Program-made: the position numbers and the translations under genes
Shown: positions 34,373-42,252 of the stretch, one piece after another
How the letters are laid out: the number at the start of each line of letters is the position of its first letter
Numbering within the stretch: position 1 is the stretch's first letter
The notes under the pieces: model-generated
What the model was told of the DNA's origin: nothing
The model's input: only the letters and a program-made list of their open reading frames with translations
The model's database searches: none
Source of the DNA: Natronocella acetinitrilica
GTDB taxonomy: Bacteria > Pseudomonadota > Gammaproteobacteria > Nitrococcales > Aquisalimonadaceae
Assembly (NCBI RefSeq): GCF_024170285.1
Contig: NZ_JALJXV010000014.1
Coordinates: 1 to 48,937, forward strand
DNA: 48,937 bases
Direction: 5' to 3'

Positions 34373-35583
34373 TCGGACCGACCCTGGATCGAGTTTACTG
34401 GTTCATTCGCGGAGCGCACTTTACCTTTTTTGGAGGACAGCATGCAGTCGTATAGGCGGCAATAGCGATCAGCCATGATGCGAGACGTGTAGTGCTGATG
34501 AAAAAGGGCCTTCCCCGTTTCAACGTCAATCGCACCAGGCCTTCTAGATGCCATGTTGACGAGCTCGCGTCCAAGGTCGTGCAAGTTGCCAGGCCGAATC
34601 AAGCTAGCGGAAGGAACATGATCAAGCACCGCCGGTATTCCTCCAACCGCAGACGCGATCATTGGCACGCCAGCCCGTAGCGCCTCCAAGATGGTGATGG
34701 GAAGCCCTTCCGTATGCGACGGCATTACAAGCGCATGAAAATGGGGTAGCAACTGGCCCGCGTTCGGAAGATACCCGGGAAAGTGGAAGTTTTCTTTCAA
34801 GCCGAGTTGTTCGGTAAGCTCTTCTAGACTCAGACGTGAGGGGCCCTCTCCGATGATCACAAAACCGATACTTTCCAACTCATTACGCCGGACGGCGGCA
34901 ACACGAATTAGCTGATCAAGGCCTTTTTCTTGGGACAAACGTCCAATCGCAGTAAAAACAATACGGTGACGTTGAGTGAAATCCCGAATATCACTTGGGA
35001 GAACGCCTACTTCTGGCAGCTCGGATGCGATTCCATTCGGAATATGAACACACGTGGAAGATCGGACAACCTCCTTGGGAAGGCGCTCGCGCATGCGCTC
35101 GTTCACTACAACAATGCCATCCAACCTCCTGAGTATCTGACGATCTAGGATTTCATAGAGGGACATTCGTGAACCAAAATACGCATTCACGTAGCCGTGT
35201 AGCGTGGTAGCGAGGGGCATGGTTCCTCGGAGTCTCTTCGGCAGCACACCGAGAAGGATGTTGAATTTGTAGCCATGAGAATGAAGCAGGTCGAACCCCT
35301 CGCTGCGCGCCCAACTCAAGATGCGTTTTGCCTCCCCTACGTTTAAGCCAGGCCGCATACGCGCAACTATCACATTCAACCCTATTCGGCGCGCTTCGAT
35401 TTCGATGGCTTTTTCGGTCTCGCTCGGCTCCCCTGCACTAAGGATCGTCGGTTTCAATCCTTGCTTGACTTGTTCCTGAGCAAGCGTAAGGAGCATATGC
35501 TCCGCTCCGTACAGGCCTCCACTATCGATTAAGTGCAGCACCTTCATCTTTTTTAACTCATGACTTAGGCACACCGAGCTCAT
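34369..35583 (-). CDS. Glycosyltransferase family 4
   Basis: A GT-B glycosyltransferase, 404 aa from the ATG at 35583. That ATG overlaps the methyltransferase stop as ATGA, which supports it; the classic family start MKVLHLIDSGGLYGAEHMLL lies 12 codons in (35547). Motifs: DLLHSHGYKFNILLGVLP, RIVFTAIGRLSQEKGLDQLIRVA, FVIIGEGPSRLSLEEL and the EX7E segment MPSHTEGLPITILEALRAGVPMIASAVGGIPAV. It is translationally coupled to genes on both sides. Confidence 0.93.
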   Translation of the reverse strand: MSSVCLSHELKKMKVLHLIDSGGLYGAEHMLLTLAQEQVKQGLKPTILSAGEPSETEKAIEIEARRIGLNVIVARMRPGLNVGEAKRILSWARSEGFDLLHSHGYKFNILLGVLPKRLRGTMPLATTLHGYVNAYFGSRMSLYEILDRQILRRLDGIVVVNERMRERLPKEVVRSSTCVHIPNGIASELPEVGVLPSDIRDFTQRHRIVFTAIGRLSQEKGLDQLIRVAAVRRNELESIGFVIIGEGPSRLSLEELTEQLGLKENFHFPGYLPNAGQLLPHFHALVMPSHTEGLPITILEALRAGVPMIASAVGGIPAVLDHVPSASLIRPGNLHDLGRELVNMASRRPGAIDVETGKALFHQHYTSRIMADRYCRLYDCMLSSKKGKVRSANEPVNSIQGRSE

Positions 35584-36365
35584 CCAGGGTTCGTCAAAGT
35601 CGAAGTAACTCCATTAACTAGCATCTCCTTAAAAAGAGGCAACTTTCCGAAAGCGTCTATACCCTTCACCCGTCGCAGCACCGTGCACTCCTCCAAAAAG
35701 CCTGACTCTCGAACTATTTTTTTAAATTTTTCTACTGACATTTTATTCAAACCAGACTCAACGTCTTCGTACTTCATTGCTCCATCTGACCGATAATTCT
35801 TTCTCACATTCATCACAGTTTTTTCTGGAAAAAGAACATTTACCCACGGAAGCTTACAGAAGTAATGCATATGACTGCCATATGGAGCAAACCAAGGTGG
35901 ACCGAAAGTTATGAAAGCCTTTCCGCCAGGCCGGAGCAGCTCTCGCATTGACCTCAACGCTCCCAATGGATCTGGGTAGTGTTCCATAGCGTTCTGGGAT
36001 ATCACGACATCAAAGCTGGAAAGAAACTCCTTTTCAACCTTGGCGGAGAAAACCAACTTGCTATCGGAGCCCACCACTTTGTCTTTTAGTTTGTTGGCGA
36101 GGGCAATTGCTTTTTCGTTGGTATCAAGTCCGAGCACATATGCATCTGCGTCCACCCTCAAGGCAACAGACTGAGCGCCATGCCCACAACCGAAATCGAC
36201 CACCCTCATGCCGCGCAAGGCATCAATTAAATTCGGAGATTCTTTTTTCAGCAGAGACAACTCATTTCCGGCCAGCTTTAAGTCGGTTGTCTCGATATTG
36301 TGGTCTTGCTTCGCGACCTTATTAGGATGCAGACAGAACAATTCAAGCAGCTTCTCGGATAGCAT
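35580..36365 (-). CDS. Class I SAM-dependent methyltransferase
   Basis: A 261-aa methyltransferase with motif I MRVVDFGCGHGAQSVAL, motif II YVLGLDTNEKAIALA, a motif IV-like FDVVISQNAMEHYPDPLGALRSMRELLRPGGKAFITFGPPW and a C-terminal segment of unknown role. The ATG at 36365 follows GAGGTGG; a longer reading to 36413 has no better ribosome site. Family members with NAMEHYPDP-type motifs methylate sugars or small molecules, and in this operon a glycan O- or C-methylation is likely. Its composition is clearly AT-richer than the export operon. Confidence 0.88.
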   Translation of the reverse strand: MLSEKLLELFCLHPNKVAKQDHNIETTDLKLAGNELSLLKKESPNLIDALRGMRVVDFGCGHGAQSVALRVDADAYVLGLDTNEKAIALANKLKDKVVGSDSKLVFSAKVEKEFLSSFDVVISQNAMEHYPDPLGALRSMRELLRPGGKAFITFGPPWFAPYGSHMHYFCKLPWVNVLFPEKTVMNVRKNYRSDGAMKYEDVESGLNKMSVEKFKKIVRESGFLEECTVLRRVKGIDAFGKLPLFKEMLVNGVTSTLTNPG

Positions 36366-36437
36366 ATCCACCTCTCGTACGTCGCCGTGACGCTTGCCAT
36401 CGCGGCCATGCAACGGCCTTTGGTCTGCGACGCGACT

Positions 36438-37592
36438 TCAACCCTTCCGTGGCGTCCATGTGACCATCCTGTCGCCGCGCCAGTAGGCAATCGCAGCCTT
36501 GGCGCAGGCAAGGTTAAGCAGCACGAAGTAGTAGGGCACGGTTATCCATGCCGATGCATTATCAGTGCGTTCAGGTTCGTAATGGCCTAGGGCGGCGCAT
36601 GTGTAGAAGGCGAGCTGTCCGATGGCGGCCAATGCGTAAATCACGCCATCGTTCAGCAGCACGATGCTGACGAATACGAGGATGACCAGCGGGATAAAGG
36701 CCAAGTAGCGTAACAGTTTGTGGGAGACAAGCTGGATGGCGTACCGGCCGTGGTTCATGGGATTCATCAAGTGCGCCATGTCCCTCAGTGCCCAGAGGGC
36801 GCGCAGGGTCACGCGTACGCGCATGGCGAACTCGCTGTCGGCGTCGGCAAGGGCGGGCTCCTTTAGCAGGGCCTTGGGCTCGTAGACCACGCGGTAGCCC
36901 TGCTCCACTACTCCCATGGGTTGGACGAAGTCGGGCAACTGGTCGGGGCGCAGGGGTTGGTAGATGCTCTTTCGCATGGCGTCGATGCCGCCGTCCACCC
37001 CCACGATGGAGCCGATTGCGGTTTCCTTTTCGCGCAACCAGTTTTCAAAGCGCATGTAGGCGCTGCAGCCGTCGCCCACCAGCGTGCCGTCTTCCTGGGT
37101 GTACACCATTTTGCCGGTCACGTAGCCCACGCTGGCGTCGGCGAAGTTCGCCGCGAGTTCGGCGAGGGCATCCGGCGCCCAGTGGGAGTTGGCGTCGGCA
37201 AAGGCCAGGATCTCGCCATTGGCCTGTTCCACCAGGGTGTTGATGCCGGCGGTCTTGCCCTGCCGGGGTTCCTGACGGTGCAGGTGGATGGGTATGGCGC
37301 TCTCGGCGGCCAGCCTTTGGATGATGTCGTCGGTGCCGTCGTCGGAGGCGTCCGACACCACACGGATCTCGAGTTTGTCCTTGGGGTAGTTAAGCGCGAG
37401 TTTGTTGCGCAGGGTGGCCTCGATGACCTCCGCCTCGTTGTGGGCGGGGATGAGGATGCTCACCCGGGGCTGGTGGTCAGTGCGCTTGTTCACGGGTTTG
37501 GGGCGCAGCGCAATGAATGCTGCCAGCAGCGGGTAGCCCACGTACACGTAGGCCACTGTGATGGCGCAGACCCAGAAGAGAAATTCGAACAC
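36438..37592 (-). CDS. Membrane glycosyltransferase family 2
   Basis: A 384-aa processive-type GT2 with an N-terminal TM helix (FLFWVCAITVAYVYVGYPLLAAF), cytoplasmic GT-A domain (VSILIPAHNEAEVIEATLRNKLALNYPKDKLEIRVVSDASDDGT, FADANSHWAPDAL, GVDGGIDAMRKS, QPMGVVEQGYRVVYEPKA) and three C-terminal TM helices (LLRYLAFIPLVILVFVSIVLLNDG, YALAAIGQLAFYTCAAL, YYFVLLNLACAKAAIAYW). Its GC content is like the core genome, unlike the four genes downstream. It may make a polymer or transfer a sugar to a lipid carrier. It heads the minus-strand operon 37592-31994, with a 72-bp gap before the methyltransferase. Confidence 0.9.
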   Translation of the reverse strand: MFEFLFWVCAITVAYVYVGYPLLAAFIALRPKPVNKRTDHQPRVSILIPAHNEAEVIEATLRNKLALNYPKDKLEIRVVSDASDDGTDDIIQRLAAESAIPIHLHRQEPRQGKTAGINTLVEQANGEILAFADANSHWAPDALAELAANFADASVGYVTGKMVYTQEDGTLVGDGCSAYMRFENWLREKETAIGSIVGVDGGIDAMRKSIYQPLRPDQLPDFVQPMGVVEQGYRVVYEPKALLKEPALADADSEFAMRVRVTLRALWALRDMAHLMNPMNHGRYAIQLVSHKLLRYLAFIPLVILVFVSIVLLNDGVIYALAAIGQLAFYTCAALGHYEPERTDNASAWITVPYYFVLLNLACAKAAIAYWRGDRMVTWTPRKG

Positions 37593-37730
37593 CGCGAGAC
37601 GTCCTGTTCAGCCGTGCCGGCTTGGCCGGTCGTTGTTTGTCCACCCTGCCCCAGATTGGAGCGTGTGTTGGTAATTTAGCATTGATGGGGGGTATAGGGG
37701 AGTTGGGGGACGAATAGTCTTAGGGAAATG

Positions 37731-37762
37731 AAAACGGCGCTCTTGTTGAGCGCCGTTTTTTG
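37731..37762. terminator. Bidirectional rho-independent terminator
   Basis: A perfect 12-bp stem AAAACGGCGCTC/GAGCGCCGTTTT (37731-37742, 37748-37759) with a 5-nt loop and a T-run on the plus side. On the minus strand it follows the stop of the PEP-CTERM gene at 37807. Confidence 0.8.
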
Positions 37763-37765
37763 TTT

Positions 37766-37801
37766 CGGTGCGTTACGCGCTTTGCGCTAACACACCCTAC
37801 G
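37766..37801. repeat. Short dispersed palindromic repeat, copy 1
   Basis: A GC-rich element of the form CGGTGCGTTACGCG..CGCTAACACACCCTACG with an internal hairpin. Copy 2 lies inverted at 46045-46080 and a variant at 47801-47837. Each lies in the non-coding tail of a PEP-CTERM gene, within about 15 to 85 bp of its end. It resembles REP-type repeats common in Gammaproteobacteria. Confidence 0.75.
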
Positions 37802-37806
37802 TTAGC

Positions 37807-38448
37807 CTACTTGCGGCGGCGGGCGGCGAAGCCCAGTCCGGCAAGGCCAAGGCCCAGCAGGCCGAGGGTGGCCGGCTCGGGCACGCGGGCAACTGCGTGG
37901 TTCGCGGACTCAAAAGCGTACTGCGTGCTATCGAACACGATGGTGTCGAAGGTCACGCCGCCACCAAAGAAGAAGTTGATATAGAAGTTAGTGCCAGGCG
38001 CAGTCTGGTTACCGTCAGCGGCATCAGGATTCGTGATCTGATCGCCGGTGAAGGAGCCCACCTCGTCGCCACCGCTCAGGAAGCTAATGGTGTTGTAATC
38101 GTCGACTGAACCCCAGAACATTCCGAAATAGTTACTCTGGTAACCAAGCCCAAAGGTGGCAGTGCCGCTGCTGTTGTCAATCGGCACCGTCAGGAACCAA
38201 TCGTCGGCATCCAGACCTGCGGGCTTCGCCGAGACATTATTGATGCTGTCCTGCAGGAAGGCGTAATCGCCCACGCAAGACGCATAGCCAGCCGGGCAAG
38301 TGCTACCGTCAAACACGATGGTTTCCGCGTTGGCTTCTGAAGTGGTCGTGCCCCCACTAATTGTCCAGGAAATGCTGGCACCGCTGACACTGGGAAGCGC
38401 GAGCATCAGGCCTGCGGCGACTGCTGGAAAGAGCGTTTTGATTTTCAT
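37807..38448 (-). CDS. PEP-CTERM sorting domain protein A
   Basis: A 213-aa exosortase substrate. The ATG at 38448 gives a Sec signal peptide (MKIKTLFPAVAAGLMLALPSVSGA). The mature part holds a beta-rich domain with GYQSNYFGMFWGSVDDYNTISFLSGGDEVGSFTG and FDTIVFDSTQYAFESA, shared with the protein at 47983. It ends with the sorting signal VPEPATLGLLGLGLAGLGFAARRRK: PEP motif, hydrophobic helix, Arg cluster. XrtA would cleave it and release or attach it at the surface. It has a sigma-54 promoter (38548-38533) and an upstream enhancer-like element, and is divergent from prsK. Confidence 0.95.
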   Translation of the reverse strand: MKIKTLFPAVAAGLMLALPSVSGASISWTISGGTTTSEANAETIVFDGSTCPAGYASCVGDYAFLQDSINNVSAKPAGLDADDWFLTVPIDNSSGTATFGLGYQSNYFGMFWGSVDDYNTISFLSGGDEVGSFTGDQITNPDAADGNQTAPGTNFYINFFFGGGVTFDTIVFDSTQYAFESANHAVARVPEPATLGLLGLGLAGLGFAARRRK

Positions 38449-38532
38449 GGTTTGTGTCCCGTTTTTTATTCCCCGATCGACCGTGTGGGCCGACCCGCCG
38501 CATCCCACCGATGCGTCTTGGGCAGACTACTA

Positions 38533-38548
38533 AGCAGTATGTGTGCCA
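38533..38548 (-). promoter_or_regulatory. Sigma-54 promoter of PEP-CTERM gene A
   Basis: Minus-strand TGGCACACATACTGCT: GG-N10-GC with the full TGGCAC -24 box, 85 bp upstream of the ATG at 38448. A 7-bp hairpin CCCTTAT-CGC-ATAAGGG (38561-38577) lies between it and the enhancer element. Confidence 0.82.
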
Positions 38549-38605
38549 GTTTTTGGAATTCCCTTATCGCATAAGGGATGCAGCCAATTGCAGCGTTGTC
38601 GATGC

Positions 38606-38640
38606 CTATGTGCGCAAGCGTACATGTCAGGTTTGCCGAC
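38606..38640 (-). promoter_or_regulatory. Enhancer-like element (candidate PrsR site) of PEP-CTERM gene A
   Basis: Minus strand GTCGGCAAACCTGACA (38640-38625), a 12/16 match to the equivalent element of gene B, followed by the dyad GTACGCTTGCGCAC. The same 14-bp dyad (with C for A at position 3) is in the gene B enhancer at 45078-45091. The 16-mer ends 77 bp from the -24 box. Confidence 0.6.
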
Positions 38641-38703
38641 ACTCCCATGTCATTGCCCTGGGTTGCGGTGTAATCTGCTGCCATCTGGCTTTCTGGAGTG
38701 GGC

Positions 38704-40821
38704 ATGGCGGCCATCGGCGTTGTCAGTTACGGGCTTTGCGCGCTCGCCTTCGGCTTTCTCGCGCTGTTGCTGCTGGTGAGTTGGCGCGGGGGGTCCCATG
38801 GGGCCCTGCTGGGGGCTGCGTGCGCTGCCACTGCCCTGTGGGCTGCGCTGCTTGCCGCCGCCTCATGGACGGGCATGGTGCCTGCTGTTGCGGTGGAAAC
38901 CCTGGAACTCACCCGTACCGCGTTGTGGTTGGGTTTCATTGCCTGGCTGCTCGCGCCCATGCGCCGGGGCAATCTGCTGATTCGGGTGCTGTCGATACTG
39001 GCCGTGTTGGCGCCGGTAGCGGCCTTGCTGGCCATCCCGGGCATGCGCCTGTTGGGGGGCGCAGAATTGGCGCCGCTAATTGCCGGGGTTCACGGCGGCT
39101 TCATTATGATCGGGCTCGCCCTGGCCTTGCTGGGCGTCATCCTCCTGGAGCAGCTTTACCGCAACCTGCCCAGCGACCGGCGCTGGGCCATGAAGTTTCT
39201 CTGCCTGGGCGTGGCGCTGATCTTCGGCTTTGATCTCTATCTGTATTCCGACGCCCTGCTCTTCAGGCAACTGGATGCACTGGCCTGGCAGTCCCGCGGG
39301 GCAGTGCAGGCGCTGGCCGTGCCGTTGATCGCCGTTGCCGCCCGCCGCAATCAGAGTTGGGCTCTGCCGGTATTCGTGTCCCGCCATGTGGCCTTTCACA
39401 CCGCAACCATCGTGGGCGCCGGCGGGTATCTGATTCTCATTTCCCTTGGCGGCTACTACATTCGCGATTTCGGCGGCAGCTGGGGCGCCTTCGCGCAGAT
39501 TCTCATGGTCTCTGCGGCTGCCGTGGGGCTGGTGGTGGTGATTACCTCGGGGGATGCGCGGGCCAAACTCCGGGTTTTTCTCAGCAAGCACTTCTTTAGC
39601 AACAAGTATGACTATCGCGAGGAATGGCTGCGGCTCGCCCACCGCCTGAGCGAGACCGGCGGCGACGAGACGGCCTACGAACGGGCCGTTCACGTGGTTG
39701 CCGACATTCTTAACAGCCCGGCCGGGGCCGTGTGGCTGCGCCGCGACGACACGGGCTTTGCCCCCATGGGCGGCTGGCGGCTCGACGTGCCGGCCGACGC
39801 AACGGTGCCGGAAGACGCTGCCCTGGTGGCCTTTTTGCGCGAACGGCAATGGGTGATCGACATGGCCGAATATCGCGCCGAACCCGGTGTCTATGGCGAC
39901 ATGCAGATGCCTGCCCTGATTGGCGGGATGGAGCGGGCCTGGGCCATCGTGCCGCTGATGCAGCAGGAGCGCCTGACAGGTTTCATGGTGCTGTGTCGGC
40001 CGGATGTGAACGCCGAGATCACTTGGGAAGACCGGGACCTCATGAAGGTGCTGGGGCGGCAGGTGGCAAGCTACCTGGGGCAGCACGACGATGCCATGGC
40101 GCTGTCGCAGGCCCGGCAGTTCGAGGCCTTCAACCAGCTGACGGCGTTTCTCATGCACGACCTGAAGAACCTGATTGCGCAGCAGTCGCTGATTGTGAAG
40201 AACGCCGAGAAGCACAAGCACAACCCGGAGTTCATCGACGATGCCCTGGAAACCATCGGTAACTCCGTGCGGCGTATGGAGCGCTTGCTGGAGCACCTGC
40301 AGCGCAGGCAGCGCAGCGGTCTGATCGAGCGCGTGGATATCCATCAACTCATTACAGAGACCACCAGGCGCTGCGCCGATCGCGCGCCGGTGCCGGAAAT
40401 CGATCTGCAGGCCTCCGGGATGATGGTGGAGGCAGACCGCGAGGAGTTCGCCATGGTGCTGCTACACCTGATCCGCAACGCCCAGGACGCCACACCGGAG
40501 GATGGCAGTGTGTCGGTGCAGGCGCTTGCTGGAGGCAACCAGGTAGAGATCACCGTGGCGGACACGGGCAGCGGCATGACGGCGGAGTTTATCCGCGATG
40601 AGCTGTTTCGCCCCTTTCATACCACCAAGAGCAGCAAGGGTATGGGCATCGGTGCCCACCAGGCCCGAGAATTCGTGCATCGCGCAGGCGGGCGCGTTAA
40701 TGTCACTAGTGTTCCCGGTGGGGGGACGCAGTTTCGCATGACACTGCCCGCAGAATTGCTTGATGGGCAGGGTGCAATGGCGCATGGCGCGCCGCGCACC
40801 GGCACTAGACATAACGATTAG
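38704..40821 (+). CDS. prsK: XrtA/PEP-CTERM system sensor histidine kinase PrsK
   Basis: A membrane sensor kinase of 705 aa. The ATG at 38704 follows GGAG at 5-bp spacing. Residues 1-300 form about eight TM helices (from GVVSYGLCALAFGFLALLLLVSW to SAAAVGLVVVITS). A cytoplasmic HFFSNKYDYREEWLRLAHRLSE segment and a GAF-like domain follow (about 320-460). The dimerisation helix carries phospho-acceptor His485 in AFLMHDLKNLIAQQ, and the HATPase_c domain shows HLIRNAQDATPEDGS (N box), ADTGSGM (G1) and SKGMGIGAHQAREFV (G2). This layout is that of PrsK, partner of the sigma-54 activator PrsR, encoded 17 bp downstream. Confidence 0.95.
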   Translation: MAAIGVVSYGLCALAFGFLALLLLVSWRGGSHGALLGAACAATALWAALLAAASWTGMVPAVAVETLELTRTALWLGFIAWLLAPMRRGNLLIRVLSILAVLAPVAALLAIPGMRLLGGAELAPLIAGVHGGFIMIGLALALLGVILLEQLYRNLPSDRRWAMKFLCLGVALIFGFDLYLYSDALLFRQLDALAWQSRGAVQALAVPLIAVAARRNQSWALPVFVSRHVAFHTATIVGAGGYLILISLGGYYIRDFGGSWGAFAQILMVSAAAVGLVVVITSGDARAKLRVFLSKHFFSNKYDYREEWLRLAHRLSETGGDETAYERAVHVVADILNSPAGAVWLRRDDTGFAPMGGWRLDVPADATVPEDAALVAFLRERQWVIDMAEYRAEPGVYGDMQMPALIGGMERAWAIVPLMQQERLTGFMVLCRPDVNAEITWEDRDLMKVLGRQVASYLGQHDDAMALSQARQFEAFNQLTAFLMHDLKNLIAQQSLIVKNAEKHKHNPEFIDDALETIGNSVRRMERLLEHLQRRQRSGLIERVDIHQLITETTRRCADRAPVPEIDLQASGMMVEADREEFAMVLLHLIRNAQDATPEDGSVSVQALAGGNQVEITVADTGSGMTAEFIRDELFRPFHTTKSSKGMGIGAHQAREFVHRAGGRVNVTSVPGGGTQFRMTLPAELLDGQGAMAHGAPRTGTRHND

Positions 40822-40838
40822 AACAGGGAGCATCGGGA

Positions 40839-42188
<1,350 letters not shown>

Positions 42189-42252
42189 GGTAACAGTGCG
42201 CTCTTGGCGGATCACAACAAACCCGCCGACGCGAGAGGGAGTGGAGAGCATC

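Noticed and set aside
38561-38577. CCCTTAT-CGC-ATAAGGG hairpin as a terminator for prsK or gene A
   Set aside because: It lies upstream of both divergent genes between promoter and enhancer, with no T-run; at most a DNA-binding or bending site.
39076-40347. 423-aa open frame on the minus strand
   Set aside because: It is antisense to prsK, is rich in His/Gln/Gly with no domain pattern, and arises from the GC-rich codon structure of the real gene.
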